Of a DNA stretch of 64,000 nt, positions 18,223-26,820 are shown piece by piece (the first letter of the stretch is position 1; the number at the start of each line of letters is the position of its first letter). Under the pieces are notes generated by a model that was not told the origin of the DNA, did not search any database, and was given only the letters and a program-made list of their open reading frames with translations. The DNA is from an uncultured Arenicella sp. Its GTDB lineage: Bacteria > Pseudomonadota > Gammaproteobacteria > Arenicellales > Arenicellaceae. Location of the stretch: contig CALINO010000063.1 in the NCBI GenBank assembly GCA_938045295.1, positions 1 through 64,000 of the forward strand, in the 5' to 3' direction. The position numbers were made by a program, and so were the translations under genes.

Positions 18223-20184
18223 ATGGTTAAAGAGAATATAGAACTCAAAGACTATCTGCGTGAAACCAACCTGATTCACGCCAGGTTGATCATTCTGATC
18301 ATCGTGCTCGGTGTTTTGTCGCTGACGCTCATGGTGCGGGTATGGTATTTGCAAATATACAGCCACCAACGCTTTGAAGTGTTGTCTAAGGATAACCGCG
18401 TTAGGTTGGTGCCGGTGGCACCCGTGCGCGGCCAAATATTTGACCGTAATGGAAAAGTATTGGCTGAAAATATCCCTGTTTTTAACTTAGAAATAGTGCC
18501 GGAAAACGTTAAAAACATGACCCAATTGCTGGACGGCATTGCCCAGCTGATTGAATTAACCCCTAATGATATTACTAAATTTAGATCATTGGTGAGGGCG
18601 CGGCCAGATTTTGAGTCGCAAGTGTTAAAGGTTAATTTGTCAGAACAAGAAGTGGCTCGTTTTCTAGTTAATAAACATCGTTTTGCGGGTGCTGAAGTAC
18701 AGCCGCGTTTGCAGCGCAACTACCCTTACGGTGGTGAGCTGGTGCATGTGTTGGGTTATGTGGGGCGAATTAATCAGCGTGATCGAGAAAAAATAGACCA
18801 ACAAGCCTACAAAGGAACCGATTACATTGGCAAGCTGGGCATTGAAGCCAGTTATGAAGACCAGTTGTTGGGTAAGGTTGGCTTTGAGCAAGTTGAAACC
18901 AATGCGCACGGCCAGCGAGTGCGCCGCCTTGATCTAAACCCACCGGTTTCGGGCGATGACATTTATTTGAATCTTGATGCAGATCTGCAAGTCAAAGCGC
19001 GTGAATACTTAGGCGGCAAGCGCGGCGCAGTAGTGGCTATTGAACCTAACACCGGCGGCGTATTAGCGTTTGTTAGTAACCCCGTGTATGACCCGAATGA
19101 GTTTGTGAATGGCATCGGCCATCGCTCGTACAACGCATTGCGTGACGATATAAACAGGCCGCTGATTAATCGAGCATTGAACGGCCGATACGCACCCGGC
19201 TCTACCATTAAAGGCATTGTTTCTTTAGCGGGCTTAGAAAACGGCTGGAATAAAAATGCTTCTGTGCATTGCCCTGGGTACTATAAGTTAAAAGGCAGCA
19301 CTCACCGTTACCGTTGCTGGAAGCGCGCAGGGCATGGTGGCACTTCTATGCTGCAGTCAATTATGCGTTCGTGCGATATCTACTACTACCAGCTGGCTAA
19401 TTGGATGGGCATTGACAAAATGCACTCGTTTTTAAGCAGCTTTGGTTTGGGTCAACAAACTGGCATTGATTTGATTGGTGAGCCTTCTGGTTTAATGCCG
19501 TCTAAAGAATGGAAAAAGAGAGTGCGAGGTACGCCTTGGTACCCCGGCGAAACCCTCATTACTGGCATTGGTCAAGGCTTCACTCTGGCAACGCCACTAC
19601 AGCTTGGCGCCGTGACGGCTACCTTGGCTAATAGAGGTAAACGCATAGAACCACGGCTGGTTAACCGATTGGTTCATGGCGATGAAAAAGCCGTGTACCC
19701 AGTATCTAATCAGCTAGTAGAGGTTGAAGCGTCTTCTGAAAATTTTGATCACATTATTGCGGCCATGCAAGCCGTAGTAGAGCACCCGCGAGGCACTGCC
19801 AGGCGCGCTGGCTTAAATGCTGAGTACAGCATTGCGGGTAAAACCGGTACAGCGCAAGTGGTGAACATTGCTCAGGGTGCTAAATACGACGAAAGTAAAT
19901 TGACCGAGTTTCAAAAAGATCACGCCTTGTTTATTTCATTTGCCCCGGTTGAAAAACCAGAAATTGCGGTTGCGGTGATCGTTGAGAATGGTGGCAGTGG
20001 TAGTGGTGTGGCGGCACCCGTTGCCAGAAAGGTCATGGATTTTTATTTGCTAGGCAAAGATGCCAATGCGGTTGATGTTGAATCCGAGGTGTCGCTGTCA
20101 GCACCTAACGGCCAACCTGCCGTTGAGCAAGCAGCTTTAGAATCGCAGCAGCCGCTGCAACAACCACAGCCCGAAGTAAGATAA
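18223..20184 (+). CDS. mrdA: Penicillin-binding protein 2, elongasome transpeptidase
   Basis: PBP2 (653 residues) crosslinks peptidoglycan during cell elongation, paired with RodA. A short cytoplasmic N-terminus and one membrane helix (about residues 20-42) are followed by the pedestal domain (PVRGQIFDRNGKVLA). The transpeptidase domain has all three active-site motifs: SxxK at Ser327-Lys330 (GSTIKG), the SxN-equivalent Ser383-Cys-Asp385 (MRSCDIYYYQ), and KTGTAQ near residue 540. The C-terminal 30 residues form a Gln/Pro/Glu-rich tail. The stop codon overlaps the rodA start by one base, so the transpeptidase and glycosyltransferase are coupled. Confidence 0.96.
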   Translation: MVKENIELKDYLRETNLIHARLIILIIVLGVLSLTLMVRVWYLQIYSHQRFEVLSKDNRVRLVPVAPVRGQIFDRNGKVLAENIPVFNLEIVPENVKNMTQLLDGIAQLIELTPNDITKFRSLVRARPDFESQVLKVNLSEQEVARFLVNKHRFAGAEVQPRLQRNYPYGGELVHVLGYVGRINQRDREKIDQQAYKGTDYIGKLGIEASYEDQLLGKVGFEQVETNAHGQRVRRLDLNPPVSGDDIYLNLDADLQVKAREYLGGKRGAVVAIEPNTGGVLAFVSNPVYDPNEFVNGIGHRSYNALRDDINRPLINRALNGRYAPGSTIKGIVSLAGLENGWNKNASVHCPGYYKLKGSTHRYRCWKRAGHGGTSMLQSIMRSCDIYYYQLANWMGIDKMHSFLSSFGLGQQTGIDLIGEPSGLMPSKEWKKRVRGTPWYPGETLITGIGQGFTLATPLQLGAVTATLANRGKRIEPRLVNRLVHGDEKAVYPVSNQLVEVEASSENFDHIIAAMQAVVEHPRGTARRAGLNAEYSIAGKTGTAQVVNIAQGAKYDESKLTEFQKDHALFISFAPVEKPEIAVAVIVENGGSGSGVAAPVARKVMDFYLLGKDANAVDVESEVSLSAPNGQPAVEQAALESQQPLQQPQPEVR

Positions 20185-21257
20185 TGCTGCGTTTTAAAAT
20201 AGACATACCGCTTACTGTTTGCCTGCTTATTTTATGCATGGTGAGTTTATTAATACTGTGGAGCGCCGGCGCGGAAAACCCTCGTTTACTTATGAATCAA
20301 GCCATTCGTATGGGGGTTGCGGTGGTGGTTATGTTAGCCATTGCACAAGTACGGCCAGAAACGCTGTTTCGAGTGGCGCCGGTTTTGTTTGGCATTGGTT
20401 TAATCATGCTGGTGTTGGTGTTGGTGGTCGGGCACACAGGAAAAGGCGCGCAACGGTGGCTGAATTTAGGCTTGGTGCGCTTTCAGCCATCTGAGTTAAT
20501 GAAAATTGCGGTGCCAATGATGGTGGCGTGGGTGTTAACACGTAAGTCGTTGCCGCCCTCAAACGGCAATATGATTATTGCGGCCATGGTGTTGGCCGCG
20601 CCTGCTGCGTTGATACTAAAGCAGCCAGACTTAGGCACCACCATTCTTATTTTAATGTCCGGTGCGCTGATTATTTTTCTGTCTGGGTTTGCGTGGAAAT
20701 ACATTGCCAGTATCTTTGTTATGACCGCGGTGGCCATTCCTATTTTGTATCAGTTTTTGCATGAATATCAGCAACGGCGAATTCAAACCTTGTTTGACCC
20801 GTGGTCAGACCCTTTGGGAGCGGGCTACCATATTATTCAATCAATGATCGCCATTGGTTCCGGCGGTGCGCAGGGTAAAGGTTGGCTCGACGGGAGTCAG
20901 TCGCAGCTAGAGTTTATCCCTGAGCGGCACACGGACTTTATTTTTTCAGTATTTGCTGAAGAACAAGGCTTTATCGGCTTTATATTACTGTTGTTGCTGT
21001 ACATTATTATCACAGCGCGAGGTTTGTATATTGCGTATTACACCAAAGACACCTTTTCTAGGTTGATTGCCGGAAGTTTATCTATGACTTTTTTCTTCTA
21101 CGTCTTTGTTAATATTGGAATGGTTTCAGGAATGTTGCCGGTGGTTGGGGTACCATTGCCGCTGGTAAGTTATGGGGGCACCTCAATGGTGACCTTAATG
21201 GCGGGTTTCGGTATTTTGATGAGCATTCATCATCACCGCAGCCTAATGTCGCATTAA
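20184..21257 (+). CDS. rodA: Peptidoglycan glycosyltransferase RodA
   Basis: RodA (357 residues) is the SEDS-family glycosyltransferase that polymerises lipid II for the lateral wall. About ten membrane helices are visible. Family hallmarks include GKGAQRWLNLGLVRFQPSELMKIAVP, the conserved loop GWLDGSQSQLEFIPERHTDF with the catalytic-region acidic residues, and the C-terminal PLPLVSYGGTSMV signature. It follows mrdA with a one-base overlap (TAATG type). Confidence 0.96.
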   Translation: MLRFKIDIPLTVCLLILCMVSLLILWSAGAENPRLLMNQAIRMGVAVVVMLAIAQVRPETLFRVAPVLFGIGLIMLVLVLVVGHTGKGAQRWLNLGLVRFQPSELMKIAVPMMVAWVLTRKSLPPSNGNMIIAAMVLAAPAALILKQPDLGTTILILMSGALIIFLSGFAWKYIASIFVMTAVAIPILYQFLHEYQQRRIQTLFDPWSDPLGAGYHIIQSMIAIGSGGAQGKGWLDGSQSQLEFIPERHTDFIFSVFAEEQGFIGFILLLLLYIIITARGLYIAYYTKDTFSRLIAGSLSMTFFFYVFVNIGMVSGMLPVVGVPLPLVSYGGTSMVTLMAGFGILMSIHHHRSLMSH

Positions 21258-21291
21258 TTTTTATGGTCAGGATTTGGGAAGCGATTAATTT

Positions 21292-22563
21292 ATGACATAT
21301 AAACGCGTAATATCAGCACTACTGCTAATGGTTGCCTTGGGCGCTGGAAATGCCTACGGTATTAATTTGAACGACCACCCTAAAGTAAAAGTGGTGGCCG
21401 ACAAATTGATTGAAAAGGGTTACTACAAGCAAGATGAATTGAATCGTATTTTTGCCGAGGCTGTATTTCAGCAATCGGTGTTGGATGCAATGACCAGCCC
21501 TGCAGAATACAAGTTCACTTGGGGTAAATACCGCAAACTGTTTTTAAAGCCTGATCGTATTGAACAAGGTGTTGAGTTTTGGCAGCTTAATAAAGCCGAT
21601 TTGAGCCGAGCTGAAAAAGAGTACGGTGTGCCGGCCAGCGTGATTGTGGCTATTATTGGTGTTGAGTCAAAGTTTGGAAAATACAAGGGTAAGCACAAAG
21701 TATTGGATAGCTTAGTTACCTTGGTGAGTGGTTTCCCTAGGCGTAGCAAATTCTTTGCCAGCGAGCTTGAAGAGTTTTTAATCTTAAGTAAAGAGAATGG
21801 TTTGGATGCTACTCAAACCTTAGGTTCTTACGCCGGTGCGGTTGGCTTTCCTCAGTTTATTTCCAGCAGTTATCGAAACTACGCCGTTGATTTTAATAAA
21901 GACGGGCGCACGGATTTAATCGATCAAGTACCCGACGCCATAGGCAGTATTGCCAACTACTTTATTGAAAATGGTTGGAAGCCCGGCCAGCCGGTGACTT
22001 CACGCCCGATTAGTTATGTGAACAGCGATGTTCAAGATATGGCTAATCGTAAACGTAAAGTTCAGTATACCGCTGGCGAATTGCGTCAGAAGGGCGCTGA
22101 ATTGGCGGCTAATATTGGCAATGATGAAAAGCTGGGGGTATTGATGCTTGATGCCAGTGAAGAAGTGCACGACAGCAAATCAAGTAACACCTACATTGTT
22201 CGTTCTGGAGACACAGCTTGCCAAATTGCGGAGCGTTTTAAGGTTCCTTGCCGAACGTTTTTCAAACTAAACAAGCTTGATAGCCAAGGGCGTATTTATC
22301 GAGGGCAACGGTTAAAACTTCCCTCTGTGGCCAAATCAACGTCTGAAAACAAGTCCAGTAGCAAGCCAACTGAAAGCAAATGGGAGTTGGCATCAAAGCA
22401 AAAAGCGGCACAGTCTGAGGACAAAACTCAGCCCTTGTATTTTTTCACGCACCATAATTTTTATGCCATTACTAAGTACAATCACAGTGTGTTGTACGCC
22501 ATGGCCGTGCATGATTTGAGCCAAGCCATTGATGCTGAATATCAAAAAGCATCAGTTCAGTGA
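21292..22563 (+). CDS. mltB: MltB-type lytic transglycosylase with an internal LysM domain
   Basis: This 423-residue exported enzyme cleaves glycan strands to form 1,6-anhydromuramyl products. The signal peptide covers about residues 1-23; there is no lipobox, so it is probably periplasmic rather than a lipoprotein. The catalytic Glu is Glu125 in IIGVESKFGKY, and the MltB motif GSYAGAVGFPQFISSSYRNYAVDFNKDG follows. A LysM peptidoglycan-binding domain (about residues 299-343, YIVRSGDT to RLKLP) and a Lys/Ser-rich linker come next. Then the closing MltB segment NFYAITKYNHSVLYAMAVHDLSQAI appears at 389-413. The LysM unit is therefore inserted within the MltB domain instead of appended. It lies between rodA and the carboxypeptidase gene, as in other rod-shape loci. 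Confidence 0.92.
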   Translation: MTYKRVISALLLMVALGAGNAYGINLNDHPKVKVVADKLIEKGYYKQDELNRIFAEAVFQQSVLDAMTSPAEYKFTWGKYRKLFLKPDRIEQGVEFWQLNKADLSRAEKEYGVPASVIVAIIGVESKFGKYKGKHKVLDSLVTLVSGFPRRSKFFASELEEFLILSKENGLDATQTLGSYAGAVGFPQFISSSYRNYAVDFNKDGRTDLIDQVPDAIGSIANYFIENGWKPGQPVTSRPISYVNSDVQDMANRKRKVQYTAGELRQKGAELAANIGNDEKLGVLMLDASEEVHDSKSSNTYIVRSGDTACQIAERFKVPCRTFFKLNKLDSQGRIYRGQRLKLPSVAKSTSENKSSSKPTESKWELASKQKAAQSEDKTQPLYFFTHHNFYAITKYNHSVLYAMAVHDLSQAIDAEYQKASVQ

Positions 22564-22611
22564 TGCATTATTTAATGAATGCTTGTTGGGTTGTCAGCAA
22601 GGTTGTAAAAA

Positions 22612-23832
22612 GTGAGAGTTAACGTGTTTGTAAAGAGTAAAAAACAACAGGGAACGTTTGTTCGTACAGTGGTTCATTCGTTGACGCTGTTTTTATTGTG
22701 TGTGATTGGCAGTGCGAATACGCAAGCGGCTCAGGTTGTAAGCGTGCCTGTTGCGGCATCGCCGCCGGTTATTGAAGCGCAGGCTTGGGCGCTGATGGAA
22801 ATGAACAGCGGTTGGGTGGTGACACACCAAAATGCGAGCACACCTCGGCCGCCGGCAAGTATTACTAAATTGATGACCAATTACGTGCTGTTTGCCGAGT
22901 TAAAAAAAGGCTCGGTCAATTTAAATGACTTGGTTTCAATCAGTGAGGAAGCATGGCGTGCCGAAGGCTCACGAATGTTTGCCGACGTGAATACGCAAAT
23001 TGAATTAGAGCCACTATTGAAAAGCACGGTTATTCAAAGTGGTAATGATGCCTCCATAGCCCTAGCCGAGCATGTGGCTGGCAGTGAAGCCTCGTTTGCC
23101 GCGCTCATGAACAGAACCGCGGGCGAATTAAAACTGCGTAACAGTGCGTTTGCCAACAGCACTGGCTTGCCGGCTGAAAACCACTTCATGAGTGCGTTAG
23201 ATATACTGGATTTAAGTGCGGCGGTGATTCGTGATTTTCCAGAATATTACCCTTGGTACGCCGAAAAGTCCTACACGCACAATAATATTACCCAATACAA
23301 CCGCAATAAGCTGTTGTGGAAAGACTCTACGGTCGATGGGCTGAAAACCGGTTTTACTGAGGCTGCAGGATACTGTTTGGTGGCCAGTGCTAAGCGTGGT
23401 AAGCAGCGTTGGTTGGCCGTTGTGTTGGGCTCGTCGGGCACAAAAGCTCGAGAGAAAGCCGTGCGAACATTGTTGGAATATGGGTTTCGTAATTTCGAGC
23501 CAGTGAGTTTATTGGATGAGCAAGGCGGTATTGCTCAAGTTCAAGTGTATGGCGGTAGCTCTGATGAATTAAGGCTGCAAGTGGCCAAGCCAGCCAATAT
23601 CGTGGTGCCCATAGGGCGCGCGGCCGACGTTGAGCAAGTGATTGAATACAGCCCGTACTTAGAAGCGCCTATTCAAGCGGGTGCGGCAGCCGGTATGGTG
23701 CGGTTAACTTTGGATGGGCGAGAAGTCTACAGCACTCCATTGGTGGCAATTAGCACCATAAATGAAGCCGGGTGGTGGAAAGCTTTTACCGATTCGATTA
23801 AGCTCCGCTGGCGACAATTTTTTGAAGAATAA
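22612..23832 (+). CDS. dacA: D-alanyl-D-alanine carboxypeptidase (PBP5/6 family)
   Basis: This 406-residue class C low-molecular-weight PBP trims the terminal D-Ala from peptidoglycan pentapeptides. The signal peptide ends near residue 40 (NTQAA). Active-site motifs are intact: SxxK at Ser83-Lys86 (ASITKLMT), SxN at Ser143-Asn145 (IQSGNDAS) and KTG at 245-247 (GLKTGFTEAAGYC). The PBP5 C-terminal beta domain and an amphipathic membrane-anchor helix (WWKAFTDSIKLRWRQFFEE) complete it. The start is GTG; a second GTG a few codons later is also possible. Confidence 0.94.
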   Translation: MRVNVFVKSKKQQGTFVRTVVHSLTLFLLCVIGSANTQAAQVVSVPVAASPPVIEAQAWALMEMNSGWVVTHQNASTPRPPASITKLMTNYVLFAELKKGSVNLNDLVSISEEAWRAEGSRMFADVNTQIELEPLLKSTVIQSGNDASIALAEHVAGSEASFAALMNRTAGELKLRNSAFANSTGLPAENHFMSALDILDLSAAVIRDFPEYYPWYAEKSYTHNNITQYNRNKLLWKDSTVDGLKTGFTEAAGYCLVASAKRGKQRWLAVVLGSSGTKAREKAVRTLLEYGFRNFEPVSLLDEQGGIAQVQVYGGSSDELRLQVAKPANIVVPIGRAADVEQVIEYSPYLEAPIQAGAAAGMVRLTLDGREVYSTPLVAISTINEAGWWKAFTDSIKLRWRQFFEE

Positions 23833-23840
23833 ACAACCAT

Positions 23841-24125
23841 ATGTCAGAAGATCCTAAAGATGGGTTTGACTTAATTGAGTACCCCACTGACTTTGCCTTT
23901 AAAGCCATGTGCAAAGCGCAACCAGACTCGCCTGCTCAGGACTATATCAAAGGCCTGATCATGCCGATGGTGAATGATGGTGCGCTGCTTAGCGTGTCGG
24001 GCAACACCAGTAAAACCGGTAAATTTGAGTCAGTGACGGTTAAGGTGCGTTTGCAGAGCCGAGATGAGCTGGAAGCTATTTATAAGCTGATAGCGAACTC
24101 TGAGCGCGTGGTCATGACGCTTTAG
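23841..24125 (+). CDS. ybeD: YbeD/DUF493 family protein
   Basis: This 94-residue cytoplasmic protein matches the YbeD (DUF493) family, a small ferredoxin-like fold found next to lipB. Typical features are FDLIEYPTDFAFKAMC at the start and the closing pattern VTVKVRLQSRDELEAIYKLI. It begins eight bases after the carboxypeptidase stop and precedes lipB by 35 bases, the usual dacA-ybeD-lipB order. Its biochemical role is not established. Confidence 0.92.
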   Translation: MSEDPKDGFDLIEYPTDFAFKAMCKAQPDSPAQDYIKGLIMPMVNDGALLSVSGNTSKTGKFESVTVKVRLQSRDELEAIYKLIANSERVVMTL

Positions 24126-24160
24126 CTGCGTAATTCTTTGTGACCTAAGGCCGTTTTATT

Positions 24161-24802
24161 ATGCAAGCTCAACAACAATTTACGTTGCAAACCAGTCAAG
24201 GCAAAAGCATTGAGGTGCTTTGTTTTGATCAAGTGCCATATCAAGAATCGCACGCCGCAATGATGGCTTATGCCAATGAGCGAACGCAAGAGAGCCCAGA
24301 TCAAATCTGGTTGCTGCAACACCCTGCAGTCTACACTCAAGGCACAGCATGTGAGCAAGGCACGTTTCTGCCCAGCGACATACCGGTGGTTAAGACCGAT
24401 CGCGGCGGGCAAATTACCTACCATGGCCCTGGGCAAATAGTGATGTACCCGTTGCTCAATTTAAAGCGCCATCACTTAGGGGTGAAAGCCTTGGTGAATG
24501 CGTTAGAGCAAGGCGTTATTGACCTGTTAGCAGAATATTCATTAAGCAGTGAACGCAGGCCTGATGCCCCCGGTGTGTATGTTAATGAAGCCAAGATAGC
24601 CGCATTGGGGTTACGAATACGCAAAGGCAACAGCTATCACGGCTTAAGCTTGAATGTGGATATGGACGTAAGCCCATTCAGCAATATTGACCCATGTGGA
24701 TATCAAGGGCTTAAAGTTGCACAGATGTCGCAATTTGATTTAACCCTGTCACCGCAAGACGTTGGTTGCAAGCTGGCACGGGTATTTGTTGGCTTGATTT
24801 AA
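24161..24802 (+). CDS. lipB: Octanoyltransferase LipB
   Basis: LipB (213 residues) moves octanoyl groups from acyl-carrier protein to lipoyl domains, the first step of endogenous lipoate synthesis. The signature RGGQITYHGPGQIVMYPL is present, as are the catalytic Lys (KIAALGLRI) and the catalytic Cys (NIDPCGYQGLKVAQM). The partner lipA, normally next, is not found downstream; the next gene is convergent. Confidence 0.95.
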   Translation: MQAQQQFTLQTSQGKSIEVLCFDQVPYQESHAAMMAYANERTQESPDQIWLLQHPAVYTQGTACEQGTFLPSDIPVVKTDRGGQITYHGPGQIVMYPLLNLKRHHLGVKALVNALEQGVIDLLAEYSLSSERRPDAPGVYVNEAKIAALGLRIRKGNSYHGLSLNVDMDVSPFSNIDPCGYQGLKVAQMSQFDLTLSPQDVGCKLARVFVGLI

Positions 24803-24811
24803 TGGTGCGAT

Positions 24812-24845
24812 AAGTTAAGCCTAATGGAATAAATGAGCTTAACTT
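24812..24845. terminator. Inverted repeat between convergent lipB and murU
   Basis: AAGTTAAGC (24812-24820) and GCTTAACTT (24837-24845) are perfect inverted repeats spaced by 16 bases in the short gap between two convergent genes. There is no T run, so termination is only a guess. Confidence 0.3.
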
Positions 24846-24875
24846 GCTTAATCAATTCGCCCGGTGTCTTGTTTC

Positions 24876-25571
24876 TTAATTGGGTCTTGCGTGTTTTAGC
24901 CTAAGTTCTTCTAAGCGTTCTGGGGTGCCGATATCCTGCCATTCACCCATCAGTTTTGTGCCTTGCAGTGCGTTTTCGTCAATTAATCGGTGAAAAATCG
25001 GCGCCAATGCTTGCTTGCCATGTTCAAGTTTCTCAAACACGGTTTTATGGTAGATCGCAATGCCGCTGAAGGTGAGTTTTTCGTTTGCCGTGTTGTTGAG
25101 TAAGCCTGTGTCACTTAACCCAAAGTCGCCTTCGGGGTTGTGTTCAGGGTTGTCCACCATCACCAGTTTTGCTAATTGTGGCGGTTGCTTTATAAGGTTG
25201 CTGAAATCGTAATCGGTCCAAATGTCGGCATTGATAGTGATGAAAGGGTCTGACTTTATTAGCGTTAATGCGTTTTTTAGGCCGCCGGCGGTTTCCAGTG
25301 CACCGGTTTGAGATTCATCGGAATAGTCAATGCGCAGGCCATACTGTTGGCCGTCACCCAGTGCGGTTGGAAACTGTTCCGCTAGGTGCGCGATATTAAT
25401 CACCACGTGTTTGAACCCTTGGGCACTGATGCGTTTTAAATGATGCTCTATTAAGGAATGTTGCCCCACTGTTAGTAGCGGTTTTGGCGTGCTCTTAGTG
25501 AGCGGCAACATTCGTTTGCCGTGCCCAGCGGCCAGCAATACTACGGTGGTATTGGCGATTAATGAGTCCAT
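24876..25571 (-). CDS. murU: N-acetylmuramate alpha-1-phosphate uridylyltransferase
   Basis: This 231-residue nucleotidyltransferase has the sugar-nucleotide signature VVLLAAGHGKRMLPLTKSTPKPLL near the N-terminus, and INADIWTDYD and a GEWQDIGTPERL ending. Next to AmgK it is best read as MurU, which makes UDP-MurNAc from MurNAc-1-phosphate in the peptidoglycan recycling route that bypasses de novo UDP-MurNAc synthesis. It follows amgK after two bases in a leftward operon, divergent from lptD, as in Pseudomonas. Confidence 0.88.
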   Translation of the reverse strand: MDSLIANTTVVLLAAGHGKRMLPLTKSTPKPLLTVGQHSLIEHHLKRISAQGFKHVVINIAHLAEQFPTALGDGQQYGLRIDYSDESQTGALETAGGLKNALTLIKSDPFITINADIWTDYDFSNLIKQPPQLAKLVMVDNPEHNPEGDFGLSDTGLLNNTANEKLTFSGIAIYHKTVFEKLEHGKQALAPIFHRLIDENALQGTKLMGEWQDIGTPERLEELRLKHARPN

Positions 25572-25573
25572 AT

Positions 25574-26608
25574 TTATGCTTTTCTAATGCCTTGTCTAAT
25601 GCATTGGTTGTGCTTTTCGGCTGTAGTTAGCGCGGTACTGATCTGCGAGGAAAATTCGCGTTTAAAATCGTCGAGTTCTGGGTACAGTTCCAATACTTCC
25701 AAACAATATTTAGCCACCAGCGGTAAGTCATCGAGGTAACGTTCTTTGGCATCGCGATAATTAAGACGACAAAAAATACCCAGCACCTTTAAGTGGCGCT
25801 GAAAGCCGGTTAAGTCGTACCAGCGCACAAGCTGTTCATAGCTGAACGAAGTTTGATCAAGTTGTGTGTAATAGTCTTTTAACCAGGCTAATTGACGGTT
25901 TCTGGGCCACTCGATGTAGCAGTCCTTAAATATAGAAGCAAGGTCGTAACTAATGGGGCCAACCACCAAGTCTTGAAAGTCAATCACTCCGGGGTTATTG
26001 CTGTCCACAACCATCAGATTGCGTGAGTGAAAGTCTCGGTGCACCCAAACTTGAGGCTGCTCTAAGCACACTTTAATTAGCCTGGCGGATGTTTGTCGCC
26101 AAACCTGACTTTGTGTTGAACTCATTGTTTGATTTAGATGACGTTCTAAAAACCAAGTGGGGAATAAGTCCATTTCCTCAGCCAGTTTTTCTTTAGAGTA
26201 GGGCGCGGCATCAGTAGGGTTGCCTTTTTGTATGCTTATTAGGGCTTTGATGGCATCGCTATAGAGTCGGTTGGCGGTGTCTGCGTTGTGAGCTGTGATG
26301 TTATTCAGGGCGCTGAGATAATCCGTTTGGCCGAGGTCCTCGAGCAGTAAAAAACCTTGAGATAAATCATGAGCATAAATTGCAGGTGTGTGAACCGCTA
26401 GCTCAGATAAAGCCTGACTTATTCTGACAAAGGGTTCGCTATTTTCTTTGTCAGGCGGGGCGTCCATGGCAATCAGTGTTTGAGACGCGTTGGTAACACG
26501 AAAGTAACGCCTAAAACTGGCGTCTTCAGAGGCACGTTCGATGCTGAAATTTGAGGTATTCAGGGTCTCATTTAGCCAGGTTTTTAGCGATTCTAGTCGA
26601 GTGTCCAA
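25574..26608 (-). CDS. amgK: N-acetylmuramate/N-acetylglucosamine kinase AmgK
   Basis: This 344-residue aminoglycoside-phosphotransferase-fold kinase phosphorylates MurNAc (and GlcNAc) at the anomeric carbon in the recycling pathway with MurU. Kinase motifs are visible: the Brenner motif VHRDFHSRNLMV with catalytic Asp, and the metal-binding IDFQDLVVGPISYDL. The N-terminal lobe has ASFRRYFRV. It is the first gene of the leftward amgK-murU pair. Confidence 0.88.
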   Translation of the reverse strand: MDTRLESLKTWLNETLNTSNFSIERASEDASFRRYFRVTNASQTLIAMDAPPDKENSEPFVRISQALSELAVHTPAIYAHDLSQGFLLLEDLGQTDYLSALNNITAHNADTANRLYSDAIKALISIQKGNPTDAAPYSKEKLAEEMDLFPTWFLERHLNQTMSSTQSQVWRQTSARLIKVCLEQPQVWVHRDFHSRNLMVVDSNNPGVIDFQDLVVGPISYDLASIFKDCYIEWPRNRQLAWLKDYYTQLDQTSFSYEQLVRWYDLTGFQRHLKVLGIFCRLNYRDAKERYLDDLPLVAKYCLEVLELYPELDDFKREFSSQISTALTTAEKHNQCIRQGIRKA

Positions 26609-26692
26609 AGTTTTTAGTGAGTCTGTGGTTGTTGGCAGTAATAAGCGCTAACTAAATTAATACTAATTAAAGCAGTAACGCCGCAGTTGCTC

Positions 26693-26698
26693 TATAAT
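26693..26698 (+). promoter_or_regulatory. Possible -10 box of the lptD promoter
   Basis: A perfect TATAAT lies 123 bases before the lptD start, in the divergent gap between amgK and lptD. No good -35 hexamer is seen at the right distance, so this is tentative. Confidence 0.3.
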
Positions 26699-26820
26699 GT
26701 CGATCGTTAAGTATAACGAATGCCTGAGATTAACTGAGGATAAATTTATTTTTCAGTGAGGGCTACGTTAAACTTTTATTGGGCAAATTAATAAAAATAA
26801 ACCAAACGTAAGGTACGCAA

